Positions 32,137 to 40,836 are shown, counted from the first letter of the stretch. The stretch: DNA of 64,000 bases from Pseudomonas sp. ICMP 561 (GCF_002699985.1 NZ_LKBT01000034.1:1-64000), one strand, 5' to 3'. Numbers and translations: made by a program. The notes: generated from the sequence alone by a model not told the origin.

Positions 32137-32826
32137 ATGGTTGGCAGGAGCATTCTGATCGTTGACGACGAAGCGCCTATTCGCGAAATGATCGCCGTTG
32201 CATTGGAAATGGCCGGCTATGACTGCATGGAAGCAGAGAACTCTCAGCAAGCCCATGCAATCATCGTAGACCGCAAGCCGGACTTGATCCTGCTCGACTG
32301 GATGCTGCCTGGCACATCCGGCATCGAACTGGCCCGACGTCTGAAGCGTGATGAGCTGACCGGGGATATCCCGATCATCATGCTGACCGCCAAGGGCGAA
32401 GAGGACAACAAGATCCAGGGGCTTGAAGTCGGCGCTGACGATTACATCACCAAGCCGTTTTCGCCTCGCGAACTGGTCGCACGCCTCAAGGCTGTGCTGC
32501 GCCGTGCAGGGCCTACCGATGGCGAAGCGCCTATCGAAGTGGGCGGTCTGCTGCTCGACCCGATCAGCCACCGCGTGACCATCGATGGCAAACCTGCCGA
32601 GATGGGCCCGACTGAATACCGTTTGCTGCAGTTCTTCATGACCCACCAGGAGCGCGCCTACACTCGCGGTCAATTGCTGGATCAAGTCTGGGGAGGCAAT
32701 GTTTATGTCGAAGAACGTACCGTTGACGTGCACATTCGTCGCCTGCGCAAAGCGCTCGGTGATGCGTATGAAAATCTGGTACAAACCGTGCGCGGCACGG
32801 GCTATCGCTTCTCAACGAAAAGCTGA
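32137..32826 (+). CDS. phoB: Phosphate regulon response regulator PhoB
   Basis: A 229-residue OmpR-type regulator: receiver domain with acidic pocket (IVDDE) and phosphoacceptor Asp54 (LILLDWMLPG), Thr/Lys switch (MLTAKGEE, ITKPFSPREL), then a winged-helix DNA-binding domain (EERTVDVHIRRLRKALGDAY). It activates pst, pho and related genes at Pho boxes. ATG 32137 is preceded by AAGAGGT; the six extra upstream residues from 32119 are not PhoB-like. phoR follows after 90 bp. Confidence 0.97.
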   Translation: MVGRSILIVDDEAPIREMIAVALEMAGYDCMEAENSQQAHAIIVDRKPDLILLDWMLPGTSGIELARRLKRDELTGDIPIIMLTAKGEEDNKIQGLEVGADDYITKPFSPRELVARLKAVLRRAGPTDGEAPIEVGGLLLDPISHRVTIDGKPAEMGPTEYRLLQFFMTHQERAYTRGQLLDQVWGGNVYVEERTVDVHIRRLRKALGDAYENLVQTVRGTGYRFSTKS

Positions 32827-32916
32827 TGATTCACTCGTAGAGAATCAGCTTAGACAGATCGCCGCAAACGAATGGCGCAACCGTCCGGTATGCGCTCGAC
32901 ATGGATGTACGTTTAA

Positions 32917-34218
32917 TTGAATCAAAATTGGCATGGCACCCTGATCCGCCACATGCTGTTGCTGGTGACGGCCTGCCTCGTGGTCGGGCTGATCAGCGGC
33001 GAATATGGCTGGAGTCTGGCCATCGGTCTGGGGCTGTATCTGGCCTGGACCCTCAAACAACTGTTACGCCTGCACGAATGGCTCAGCAACCACCAGACCG
33101 ACGAACCGCCGCCTGATGGTTACGGTTTGTGGGGCGAAGTCTTCGACAGCATCTATCACCTGCAACGTCGTGATCAGCGTGTACGCGGTCGGCTGCAAGC
33201 GGTGATCGACCGAGTGCAGGAATCCACCGCCGCCCTTAAGGACGCGGTGATCATGCTCGACAGCGAGGGCAACCTGGAGTGGTGGAACCGCGCCGCTGAA
33301 ACCCTGATGGGCCTCAAAACCCCACAAGACAGCGGCCAGCCAGTGACCAATCTGGTGCGTCACCCGCGCTTCAAGGAGTACTTCGAGCAGGACAGTTTTG
33401 CCGAACCGCTGGAAATCCCCTCGCCGACCAATGACCGGTTGCGCATTCAGTTGCTCATCACCCGCTACGGCAACAACGAGCACCTGATGCTGGTGCGCGA
33501 CGTCACGCGTATTCATCAGCTGGAACAGATGCGCAAGGATTTCGTCGCCAACGTTTCCCACGAACTGCGCACGCCGCTGACGGTTATTTTCGGTTATCTG
33601 GAAACCTTGCTGGATAACGTCGAGGAAGTGAACCCGCGCTGGGTGCGCGCCTTGCAACAAATGCATCAGCAAGGCGGGCGCATGCAGACGCTGCTCAACG
33701 ACCTGTTGCTGTTGGCCAAACTCGAAGCGACAGACTATCCGTCGGATAATCACCCGATCGTCGTCAGCACGTTACTCAAGACCATCACCAGTGATGCGCA
33801 GGCGTTGTCTGGCAACAAGAATCAGCAGATCGACCTGAACATCGAAACCGATACGCTACTAAAGGGCAGCGATACCGAACTGCGCAGCGCGTTTTCCAAC
33901 CTGATTTTCAACGCCGTGAAGTACACCCCCGCCGAAGGTAAAATCCAGATTCGCTGGTGGGCCGATGAGCGTGGCGCGCATCTGAGCGTGCAGGATTCGG
34001 GGATCGGTATCGAAACCAAGCATTTGCCTCGCCTGACAGAACGCTTCTACCGCGTGGACTCCAGCCGCGCCTCCAATACCGGCGGAACGGGACTGGGCCT
34101 GGCCATCGTCAAACATGTGCTGTTGCGCCATCGGGGAACACTGGAAATCAACAGCGTGCCAGGCAAAGGCAGCGTGTTTACCTGCCATTTTCCACCGATC
34201 CAGCTGGCCCAAGCCTAG
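32917..34218 (+). CDS. phoR: Phosphate regulon sensor kinase PhoR
   Basis: A 433-residue membrane histidine kinase: two N-terminal helices (LIRHMLLLVTACLVVGLISG, WSLAIGLGLYLAW), a PAS domain (~100-195), the phosphoacceptor His215 in FVANVSHELRTPLTV, and ATPase boxes N (NLIFNAVKYTPAEG), G1 (DSGIGIETKHL) and G2 (GGTGLGLAIVKHV). The start is TTG 32917, as in other Pseudomonas phoR genes. It signals with PhoB and is inhibited by the Pst transporter and PhoU encoded at 39133-46040. Confidence 0.96.
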   Translation: MNQNWHGTLIRHMLLLVTACLVVGLISGEYGWSLAIGLGLYLAWTLKQLLRLHEWLSNHQTDEPPPDGYGLWGEVFDSIYHLQRRDQRVRGRLQAVIDRVQESTAALKDAVIMLDSEGNLEWWNRAAETLMGLKTPQDSGQPVTNLVRHPRFKEYFEQDSFAEPLEIPSPTNDRLRIQLLITRYGNNEHLMLVRDVTRIHQLEQMRKDFVANVSHELRTPLTVIFGYLETLLDNVEEVNPRWVRALQQMHQQGGRMQTLLNDLLLLAKLEATDYPSDNHPIVVSTLLKTITSDAQALSGNKNQQIDLNIETDTLLKGSDTELRSAFSNLIFNAVKYTPAEGKIQIRWWADERGAHLSVQDSGIGIETKHLPRLTERFYRVDSSRASNTGGTGLGLAIVKHVLLRHRGTLEINSVPGKGSVFTCHFPPIQLAQA

Positions 34219-34249
34219 CCTGCGACACCTCCGCCACTAGGCAAGCAGG

Positions 34250-34276
34250 CATTGAGCCGCTACATTGCGGCTCTTG
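34250..34276 (+). terminator. Possible terminator after phoR
   Basis: GAGCCGC (34254-34260) and GCGGCTC (34267-34273) form a 7-bp stem with a 6-nt loop, followed only by TTGTG, so termination may be weak. Confidence 0.45.
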
Positions 34277-34338
34277 TGCACCCAATAGCGGTGCAGCAAT
34301 AACCTCTCTCGCTAAAACGGAACCCGTAAAACTCCATC

Positions 34339-35679
34339 ATGGACCCTTCCCCTGGTTTTAACTTCGCTTCACTGTTCGCCGATTTCGGCATGATTCTCTT
34401 CGCAATGGTTCTGGTCCTGCTCAACGGTTTTTTCGTTGCGGCAGAGTTCGCCATGGTCAAGCTGCGCTCAACCAAGGTTGAAGCCATTGCAGAAAAAAAC
34501 GGCTGGCGCGGACACATCCTGCGCACTGTTCACAGTCAACTTGACGCTTATCTCTCCGCTTGCCAGCTGGGTATTACCCTGGCTTCGCTGGGATTGGGCT
34601 GGGTCGGTGAGCCCGCGTTCGCGCACTTGCTGGAGCCGCTGCTGGCAGCCATGGGCGTGGACTCGCCGGAAGTGATCAAGGGCGTGTCGTTCTTTACCGC
34701 CTTCTTCATCATCTCCTACCTGCACATCGTGATCGGCGAGCTGGCCCCCAAGTCCTGGGCGATCCGTAAACCGGAACTGTTGTCGCTGTGGACGGCGGTG
34801 CCGCTGTACCTGTTCTACTGGGCGATGTACCCGGCCATTTACCTGCTGAACGCCAGCGCCAACGCGATTCTGCGCATAGCAGGCCAAGGCGAGCCTGGCC
34901 CGCACCATGAGCACAGCTACAGCCGCGAAGAACTGAAACTGATTCTGCACTCCAGCCGTGGCCAGGATCCGAGCGATCAGGGTATGCGAGTACTCGCGTC
35001 CGCCGTGGAGATGGGCGAACTGGAAGTGGTCGACTGGGCCAACTCCCGGGAAGACCTGGTGACGCTTGATTTCAACGCGCCGCTCAAAGAAATCCTCGCT
35101 CTGTTCCGCCGTCACAAGTTCAGCCGCTATCCGGTATACGACGCCGATCGTGGCGAGTTTGTCGGCCTGCTGCACATCAAAGACCTGCTGCTGGAATTGG
35201 CGGCCCTGGACCACATCCCGGAATCCTTCAATCTGGCCGAGCTAACGCGCCCGCTTGAGCGGGTGTCCAAGCACATGCCGCTGTCGCGCCTGCTTGAGCA
35301 ATTCCGTCAGGGCGGTGCGCACTTTGCGCTGGTGGAAGAAGCCGACGGCAAGATCATCGGCTACCTGACCATGGAAGACGTGCTTGAAGTGCTGGTCGGC
35401 GACATTCAGGACGAACACCGCAAGGTCGAACGCGGCATCCTCGCTTATCAGCCGGGCAAACTGCTGGTGCGCGGCGATACTCCACTGTTCAAGGTCGAAC
35501 GCCTGCTGGGTATCGATCTGGACCACGTAGAAGCGGAAACCCTGGCAGGCCTGATCTACGAAACCCTCAAACGGGTGCCGGAAGTCGAGGAAGTCATGGA
35601 GTTCGAAGGCCTGCGGATCATCATCAAAAAGATGAAAGGTCCGAAAATCGTGTTGGCCAAGGTGGTCAAGATTGATTGA
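34339..35679 (+). CDS. CNNM/CBS-domain membrane protein (hemolysin family, CorC/PaeA-like)
   Basis: A 446-residue inner-membrane protein: a CNNM domain with four helices (~15-200, LFAMVLVLLNGFFVAAEFAM), a CBS pair (~215-340; FRRHKFSRYPVYDADRGEFV GLLHIKDLLLE, YLTMEDVLEVLVGDI) and a CorC_HlyC transporter-associated domain at the end (DHVEAETLAGLIYETLKRVP). Members export or sense Mg/Co or polyamines; the hemolysin label is historical. It follows phoR as PA5362-like genes do in related genomes. Confidence 0.9.
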   Translation: MDPSPGFNFASLFADFGMILFAMVLVLLNGFFVAAEFAMVKLRSTKVEAIAEKNGWRGHILRTVHSQLDAYLSACQLGITLASLGLGWVGEPAFAHLLEPLLAAMGVDSPEVIKGVSFFTAFFIISYLHIVIGELAPKSWAIRKPELLSLWTAVPLYLFYWAMYPAIYLLNASANAILRIAGQGEPGPHHEHSYSREELKLILHSSRGQDPSDQGMRVLASAVEMGELEVVDWANSREDLVTLDFNAPLKEILALFRRHKFSRYPVYDADRGEFVGLLHIKDLLLELAALDHIPESFNLAELTRPLERVSKHMPLSRLLEQFRQGGAHFALVEEADGKIIGYLTMEDVLEVLVGDIQDEHRKVERGILAYQPGKLLVRGDTPLFKVERLLGIDLDHVEAETLAGLIYETLKRVPEVEEVMEFEGLRIIIKKMKGPKIVLAKVVKID

Positions 35680-35708
35680 TAAGCCGATTCGGTTACGCCG
35701 CTAAAAGT

Positions 35709-35753
35709 GCAAGTATTTTTTCACTTTATGATCTGGAGTGAAGGAATACTTAC
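35709..35753 (+). promoter_or_regulatory. Inverted-repeat operator and -10 of the HipB-like gene
   Basis: GCAAGTATTTTTTCACTTT (35709-35727) is mirrored by GGAGTGAAGGAATACTTAC (35735-35753): 14 of 19 positions are complementary, with AAGTATT/AATACTT and TTCACT/AGTGAA perfect. A TATGAT -10 sits at the centre and the second arm ends at the ATG. This is the usual autorepression layout of HipB-type antitoxins. Confidence 0.6.
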
Positions 35754-36233
35754 ATGGCAATGAAAATAGCACCGTTGCTCCCTGCAACGGAAAAACAGTT
35801 AGCTGATCTTGGCGAGCGCCTGAAGCTCGCCCGCTTACGACGTAAAATTACTGCCAAACAGGCTGCAGAACGTGCCGGAATGTCTCAGATGACGCTCCGA
35901 GCGCTTGAGCGCGGATCTTCCGGCAGTACAATCGGCGCCTATTTAGCAGTGATGCAGGTCCTTGGACTAGAAAAAGACCTAAACAAACTCGCTGCCGAGG
36001 ACCTACTCGGGCGACACCTGCAAGATGCAAATCTACTTGTAGCGAAGAAAAAAAGGCCTCGCCACAAAAAGAGCGAGCCAGCGTCTTCATCAGCAAAAAA
36101 CTTACCTCCCGAAGATCGAACCGCTGAAAGGCCTACGGAATATCCAGCTGTAGATCAAAGCGAAGGCGGCTCAATCAGTAGTGATTCACTAGCAGCGTTG
36201 ATACCGACTCGGATAAGGGCTGATACACAATGA
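35754..36233 (+). CDS. HipB-like XRE-family antitoxin, orphaned
   Basis: A 159-residue Cro/CI-type HTH protein: residues ~15-70 (LGERLKLARLRRKITAKQAA ERAGMSQMTLRALERG, then GAYLAVMQVLGLEKDLNKL) are as in HipB antitoxins of hipBA modules. The tail (~105-159) is polar and low complexity, likely disordered. Its TGA overlaps an ATG (36230) that opens a destroyed hipA, so the toxin partner is gone. The operator upstream is intact, so it may persist as a free repressor or a protective anti-toxin. Confidence 0.82.
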   Translation: MAMKIAPLLPATEKQLADLGERLKLARLRRKITAKQAAERAGMSQMTLRALERGSSGSTIGAYLAVMQVLGLEKDLNKLAAEDLLGRHLQDANLLVAKKKRPRHKKSEPASSSAKNLPPEDRTAERPTEYPAVDQSEGGSISSDSLAALIPTRIRADTQ

Positions 36234-36307
36234 CCGCAGTGATCGGGGTATACGCCGACTGGGGCTTACCGGAGCGGAAGAGGTGCTGTCTAAAGCCGAG
36301 CTTTTAA
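36230..36307 (+). pseudogene. Remnant of a hipA toxin gene (5' end only)
   Basis: From ATG 36230, overlapping the hipB-like stop (ATGA), the frame reads MTAVIGVYADWGLPERKR and then runs to a stop at 36305-36307. V-x-V-Y/W-A-D-W-x-G-L-P-E/Q is how HipA-family kinases begin (here one residue short in the W-G-L segment). All kinase and ATP-binding parts are missing. The homology stops near 36275, where the parE remnant on the other strand begins. Confidence 0.7.
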
Positions 36308-36400
36308 AAGGCGCGCTGCGCCTGGATCTTCGACTGATATGTAGGTAATTATCTCGGTAAGATCGTAAATAGCGTGACTCAGTCAAACAAATGGCAGCAT
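36290..36400 (-). pseudogene. Remnant of a ParE/RelE-type toxin gene (5' end only)
   Basis: From ATG 36400 (TAATG overlap with the antitoxin stop) the minus strand reads MLPFV, an in-frame TGA where Trp is expected (positions 36385-36383), then LSHAIYDLTEIITYISVEDP and GAARLLKARL before TAG at 36292-36290. This is the first alpha-helical third of a ParE/RelE toxin; the catalytic or dimer-forming C-terminal two thirds are absent. Confidence 0.75.
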
Positions 36401-36594
36401 TACTTACCCAATCTCCGCTTGCGCTCAGCGGCTTCAATGATCACGTCCATTCTCGCCATCACTTCATCATGGGGTACGCCGGTTCCCGGACTATCCAGCG
36501 ACCGCTGTACCTTTTCACGGAACCAGACATCATAGCTGTCGGCTTGCTCTTGGGTTTCGAACTCTGAAACGACTGGCGAAAGTAGGGCGCTCAC
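36400..36594 (-). CDS. RelB-like antitoxin (stability determinant), orphaned
   Basis: A 64-residue protein (SALLSPVVSEFETQEQADSY DVWFREKVQRSLDSP, GVPHDEVMARMDVIIEAAER) that matches the small antitoxins paired with ParE/RelE toxins. The toxin start codon still overlaps its stop (TAATG), but the toxin is destroyed by a nonsense codon and a deletion. The antitoxin frame itself is intact. It might still neutralise a related toxin elsewhere. Confidence 0.8.
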   Translation of the reverse strand: MSALLSPVVSEFETQEQADSYDVWFREKVQRSLDSPGTGVPHDEVMARMDVIIEAAERKRRLGK

Positions 36595-36665
36595 GAGTAA
36601 CTCCGGTTGGGACCGTTCAGAGCTTAGACCTGTCGCTGGAAGCTGTCTCGACCGTCCGAAAAATC

Positions 36666-36706
36666 GGAAAAAGCCTACGCTGACTCGTTCAGAGAAACTG
36701 TAGGCC
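36666..36706 (-). terminator. Rho-independent terminator downstream of the M23 peptidase
   Basis: On the minus strand GCCTAC (36705-36700) and GTAGGC (36678-36673) form the stem of a hairpin followed by TTTTTCC. It lies beyond the REPIN at 36757-36851, 160 bp after the peptidase stop. Confidence 0.55.
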
Positions 36707-36756
36707 TGAAAATCTTGTTGCCCGAGATAGTCAAAATTGGTTGATGAACCGAGACT

Positions 36757-36851
36757 CCCGTAGGACCGGCTTCAGCCGGGAGAGCATTATCCGCGACGTA
36801 GATATGCGGTGAATGTGAAGGCCCCCTCCCGGCTAAAGCCGGTCCTACGGG
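36757..36851. repeat. REPIN
   Basis: CCCGTAGGACCGGCTTCAGC (36757) to GGGAG, and the inverse CTCCCGGCTAAAGCCGGTCC to ACGGG (36851), with ~43 bp between. GTAGGACCGGCTTnAGCCGGGAG subfamily, shared with 37908-37997. Confidence 0.9.
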
Positions 36852-36864
36852 GCGCGCAGTACTC

Positions 36865-37761
36865 TCAATTCCCCCCCACCGCGAAATTAGGCAGGCTTTG
36901 CACCGGCTGTGCAAACTCGTAGGGGATGGACTCCAGCGCCAGGCCTACGTTGCGCTGGACGACGAAGTGCAGGTGCGGGCCGCTGCTGTTGCCGGTATTA
37001 CCGGAGCGTGCCAGGGCGCTGCCTACGATGACGTGCTGTCCTTCTTTGACGCTGACCGAGCCACGCATCAGGTGCAGGTAAACGCCCATGGTGCCGTCGT
37101 CATGCAGGATTCGCACAAAGTTGCCGGAAGGGTTTGAGCCTTTGCCGGTCTGGTCGTTTTCGATTTTGACGACCACGCCACCTCGTGCCGCAATGATTGG
37201 CGTGCCTTCGGGCATGGCGATGTCCATGGCGTAGCGGCCTTTGGGACCAAAGTGGCTGTATTTGCCGTTAGGCCCCTGACTCAAGCGAAAAGGCCCGCCC
37301 ACCCATGGCAAGGGATATCGATACGCCAGACTCGTGCGCTGAGGATCACCCACGATTGAGCGCAGGCTGGTTTTGTAGCTCATCGGCTTGCCGACGACTT
37401 TGGGACTCAGGACCGTGACCCGCTCATTGCCACGCGCAGGTATCATGCGACGAATGGTCTGATCGGCAACGCCTAGAACGTTCTTCCCGCCGCTGATTTT
37501 CAGCTCGACCTCAACCGGCGCATACAGATCGTTGCGGACATAGAGGCTATCCACGCCTTTGTCTCGCTTAGTGCTCAGATGCACCTGACGCTCGATGTGC
37601 TCGACCATCCGATCCTTGAACACCACCACGGCGGCACCCGGCGTGGGGCGGTCGGTAAACGAGACCACGCCGTTGGCATCGGTGAATTTATAGATCGTCA
37701 TCGCCCCGGCTGTTTGCGCAGCCAGCAACAGAGCACACAGGATCAGTAAGCGCTCAATCAT
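36865..37761 (-). CDS. M23 family metallopeptidase with DUF4124 domain
   Basis: A 298-residue exported protein: signal peptide (LLILCALLLAAQTAGA), DUF4124 (IYKFTDANGVVSFTDRPTPG), a beta-rich middle, and a C-terminal LytM/M23 domain with the zinc ligands HFGPKGRYAMDIAMPEG (His..Asp) and GPHLHFVVQ (HxH). It is likely a peptidoglycan endopeptidase or an activator of one; both zinc motifs are complete, so it is probably active. Confidence 0.9.
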   Translation of the reverse strand: MIERLLILCALLLAAQTAGAMTIYKFTDANGVVSFTDRPTPGAAVVVFKDRMVEHIERQVHLSTKRDKGVDSLYVRNDLYAPVEVELKISGGKNVLGVADQTIRRMIPARGNERVTVLSPKVVGKPMSYKTSLRSIVGDPQRTSLAYRYPLPWVGGPFRLSQGPNGKYSHFGPKGRYAMDIAMPEGTPIIAARGGVVVKIENDQTGKGSNPSGNFVRILHDDGTMGVYLHLMRGSVSVKEGQHVIVGSALARSGNTGNSSGPHLHFVVQRNVGLALESIPYEFAQPVQSLPNFAVGGN

Positions 37762-37907
37762 GGGATGGGTCTGGGTTGTAAAGAAGATGAGGCAAGCCTA
37801 ACAGCGATTCCTGCAAATGAGGACTCAGCTGTATCAATCGGCAATAGAGTGGACGTCAAGGAAATCGCGCCAGATGCGCGTGAGCGTCATCCCTAACCCT
37901 GGAATGG

Positions 37908-37997
37908 CGTAGGACCGGCTTTAGCCGGGAGAGGGCCAGCACCTTCACTGCATCAATCGACAGGAACAATGCCCTCCCGGCTAAAGCCGGTCCTACG
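37908..37997. repeat. REPIN
   Basis: CGTAGGACCGGCTTTAGCCG GGAG at 37908 and the inverse CTCCCGGCTAAAGCCGGTCC TACG ending 37997, with ~38 bp between. Same subfamily as 36757-36851, only 1 kb away. Confidence 0.9.
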
Positions 37998-38007
37998 AAT
38001 GTCGCAA

Positions 38008-38925
38008 TCAAGCACCCGGTGAGAAGTGCTTCTGTGCAGTGCCGCGGGCGATCAGGCGGGAAATGTAATCCAGTTTCTGGGCATCCTGATCGGTGAAGCG
38101 GAAGGTTACTTGCAGCCACTCGCTGTCGGGCTTCTGCTCGAAGGCCACGATGGCGTGCAGATAACCGTTAAGCCGCGCCACTTCGTTGCTCTCGCCTTGT
38201 TCCAGATCGAGCACAGCCTGCTCAAGGATCTGTGGCAGGCTTTCGCTACGGCGGACCACCAGCAACGCTTCCTTGAGGGTCAGCGCCTTGATCACACTGC
38301 TGTGATTGCCGCTGGGCAGGCGCAATTGGCCCTGACCACGGCCTGCCGGTTCTTTTGCTGCTATTTGCTGCGGTACCGGTGGGGCCTTGGCAAGACCGCC
38401 GCCAAAGCCAGGCGCAGAAGTCACTGCCGGGCTGGCCGCAGGACGAACGACCTCAGCCTTGCCGCCGGTCAGCGCGCTGAGCGAGTCATTGAGCGGTGAG
38501 TTCATGCGCGACGGCGCGGTGGACATCACAGCTTCGAGCTTGCCGACTTTAGCCAGGGCTTTCTTGACCTTGGTCAGCAGTTGTTCGTTGGTGAAGGGTT
38601 TGCCGACAAAATCGGTCACCCCGGCCTGAATCGCCTGAACCACGTTCTCTTTGTCACCACGGCTGGTGACCATGATGAAGGGAACGGTTTTCAGGTAATT
38701 GTCCTGTTCGCGGCACCAGGTCAGCAGCTCAAGGCCAGACATCTCCGGCATTTCCCAGTCGCACAGGATCAGGTCGAACTCTTCGCGGTTCAGGGTGACC
38801 TGAGCCTTGCGACCGTTGACGGCGTCCTCGGTGTGAATACCGGGAAAATAATTGCGCAGACCTTTCTTAACCAAATCGCGAATGAAAGTCGCGTCATCCA
38901 CAATCAAAACACTGATCTTACTCAT
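38008..38925 (-). CDS. Response regulator with PilZ-like C-terminal domain
   Basis: A 305-residue protein: CheY-type receiver (SVLIVDDATFIRDLVKKGLR, phosphoacceptor Asp56 in LILCDWEMPEMSG, FVGKPFTNEQL), a Pro/Ala-rich linker (~150-210), and a C-terminal ~100 residues (LRLPSGNHSSVIKALTLKEA ... WLQVTFRFTDQDAQKLDYIS RLI) resembling the end of PilZ domains, though the RxxxR c-di-GMP motif is not evident. ATG 38925 has CAGGAG upstream. No partner kinase is adjacent. Position matches PA5364. Confidence 0.82.
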   Translation of the reverse strand: MSKISVLIVDDATFIRDLVKKGLRNYFPGIHTEDAVNGRKAQVTLNREEFDLILCDWEMPEMSGLELLTWCREQDNYLKTVPFIMVTSRGDKENVVQAIQAGVTDFVGKPFTNEQLLTKVKKALAKVGKLEAVMSTAPSRMNSPLNDSLSALTGGKAEVVRPAASPAVTSAPGFGGGLAKAPPVPQQIAAKEPAGRGQGQLRLPSGNHSSVIKALTLKEALLVVRRSESLPQILEQAVLDLEQGESNEVARLNGYLHAIVAFEQKPDSEWLQVTFRFTDQDAQKLDYISRLIARGTAQKHFSPGA

Positions 38926-39089
38926 CGACGCTCCTGCGGGTGTGTCGCCACTGCTGGCGAACCGCGTTGATGCTGAACACACCCTATATTTCGGCAAGCA
39001 TAGCGCTGGCTGATGGCCAAAGGCCAACCTGTTTGACGGCGCCAGGACATTTAATTCGCGGGCGGCTGGAAGTTCTTAAACCCGAGAAC

Positions 39090-39122
39090 AAAAACGCCCA
39101 GCTGCGAGCTGGGCGTTTTTTC
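39090..39122. terminator. Terminator of the pst-phoU operon
   Basis: AAAACGCCCAGCT (39090-39102) pairs with AGCTGGGCGTTTT (39106-39118) over a 3-nt loop, with A and T tracts on both sides. It ends transcription leaving phoU on the minus strand. Confidence 0.85.
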
Positions 39123-39132
39123 GCAGGCAATC

Positions 39133-39894
39133 TTACTTATCGTCAGATTTGTCCGGAACATTAGCGCTTTCGCTAGAGATCCCGTGCACCTCTTCTTTCA
39201 TGCGCTTGAGGCCCATGTGCCGCACGTCGGTTCCGCGCACCAGGTAGATGACCAGCTCGGAAATATTCCGCGCGTGGTCGCCGATACGTTCCAGCGAACG
39301 CAGGACCCAGATCACATTGAGTACGCGGGAGATCGAACGCGGATCCTCCATCATGTAGGTCGCCAGCTCGCGCAGGGCCGTCTTGTATTCGCGGTCGATG
39401 ATTTTGTCGTACTGCGCCACGGACAACGCCAGCTCGGCGTCGAAGCGGGCAAACGAATCCAGAGCATCGCGAACCATGTTGCGCACCTGATCGCCGATAT
39501 GACGCACTTCGACGTAACCACGCGGCGATTCGCCTTCTTCGCACAACTGAATGGCACGACGAGCGATCTTGGTCGATTCATCACCGATGCGCTCCAGGTC
39601 GATCACCGACTTGGAAATGCTGATGATCAAACGCAGGTCGGAAGCCGCCGGCTGACGACGCGCCAGGATGCGCAGGCATTCTTCATCGATGTTGCGCTCC
39701 ATTTGGTTGATGCGGTCGTCGACTTCACGAACGCGCTGGGCCAGACCGGAGTCCGCTTCGATCAAGGCAGTCACGGCATCGTTGACCTGCTTCTCGACCA
39801 AACCGCCCATCTCGAGCAGATGGCTGCGTACTTCTTCAAGCTCAGCGTTGAACTGTTGGGAGATGTGATGCGTGAGGCTGTCTTTATGAATCAT
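39133..39894 (-). CDS. phoU: Phosphate signalling protein PhoU
   Basis: A 253-residue cytosolic helical protein with two PhoU repeats; the metal-binding ExxxD-type motifs lie in RIGDESTKIARRAI and RIGDHARNISELVIYLVRG. It links the Pst transporter to PhoR and represses the Pho regulon when phosphate is plentiful. It is last in pstS-pstC-pstA-pstB-phoU, 67 bp after pstB. Confidence 0.96.
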   Translation of the reverse strand: MIHKDSLTHHISQQFNAELEEVRSHLLEMGGLVEKQVNDAVTALIEADSGLAQRVREVDDRINQMERNIDEECLRILARRQPAASDLRLIISISKSVIDLERIGDESTKIARRAIQLCEEGESPRGYVEVRHIGDQVRNMVRDALDSFARFDAELALSVAQYDKIIDREYKTALRELATYMMEDPRSISRVLNVIWVLRSLERIGDHARNISELVIYLVRGTDVRHMGLKRMKEEVHGISSESANVPDKSDDK

Positions 39895-39961
39895 GCTTGG
39901 TGTCCTTGGAACGTCCGGTTAAGTGCGAAAACGCAGCGGTGCTTCAGGGTTTGAGCAGGAC

Positions 39962-40795
39962 CTAGCCGTAACGACCGGTGATGTAATCTTCAGTCTGTTT
40001 TTTAGCCGGGTTGGTGAACATCGTGTCCGTGTCACCGAACTCGACCAGTTTGCCCATGTACATAAACGCGGTGTAATCCGAAACCCGTGCAGCCTGCTGC
40101 ATGTTGTGAGTAACGATCACAATGGTGTATTTGGATTTCAGTTCGTAGATCAGCTCTTCAACTTTCAACGTCGAAATTGGATCGAGCGCTGAACAGGGTT
40201 CGTCGAGCAGCAGGACTTCCGGCTCCACGGCGATGGTCCGGGCGATCACCAGACGTTGCTGCTGACCGCCGGAAAGCCCCAGCGCTGACTCATGCAGACG
40301 GTCTTTGACCTCGTCCCACAACGCTGCGGCCTTGAGTGCCCACTCGACAGCTTCATCGAGTACGCGCTTTTTGTTGATGCCCTGGATCCGCAAGCCATAC
40401 ACGACGTTTTCGTAGATGGTCTTGGGGAACGGGTTGGGCTTCTGAAACACCATGCCGACACGACGGCGCAATTCGGCGACGTCTTCACCTTTGGTGTAGA
40501 TATCGTGACCGTACAGATTGATTGCGCCTTTTACGCTGCAACCATCGACCAGGTCGTTCATGCGGTTGAACGTACGCAACAATGTCGACTTGCCGCAGCC
40601 GGACGGACCAATAAAGGCCGTCACACGCTGCTTCGGAATATTCAGGCTGACATCGAACAGCGCCTGCTTGTCACCATAAAAAAGGTTCAGACCCGGCACT
40701 TCGATGGCCACGGTTTCGTCGGCCAGATGCAGGCCGGACTTGTTGCGCCCCAGGGCCGACATATTGATGCCTCGTGCCGGGTTTTCATGCTGCAT
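39962..40795 (-). CDS. pstB: Phosphate ABC transporter ATP-binding protein PstB
   Basis: A 277-residue ABC ATPase: Walker A GPSGCGKST (63-71), Q-loop (MVFQKPNPFPKTIYENVVYG), signature LSGGQQQRL, Walker B (VLLLDEPCSALDP) and switch His (VTHNMQQ). It powers phosphate import through PstC-PstA. ATG 40795 (MQHENPARG) follows an AGGGAGC site; a longer frame reaching 40936 would run through the REPIN and is rejected. Confidence 0.96.
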   Translation of the reverse strand: MQHENPARGINMSALGRNKSGLHLADETVAIEVPGLNLFYGDKQALFDVSLNIPKQRVTAFIGPSGCGKSTLLRTFNRMNDLVDGCSVKGAINLYGHDIYTKGEDVAELRRRVGMVFQKPNPFPKTIYENVVYGLRIQGINKKRVLDEAVEWALKAAALWDEVKDRLHESALGLSGGQQQRLVIARTIAVEPEVLLLDEPCSALDPISTLKVEELIYELKSKYTIVIVTHNMQQAARVSDYTAFMYMGKLVEFGDTDTMFTNPAKKQTEDYITGRYG

Positions 40796-40836
40796 GGAAT
40801 TGCTCCCTACGCTAACCAAATTCATTTGAACGTCGT

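Noticed and set aside
36757..37997. CRISPR array
   Set aside because: The repeated units are inverted palindromic REPINs with irregular spacing, not direct repeats with uniform spacers.
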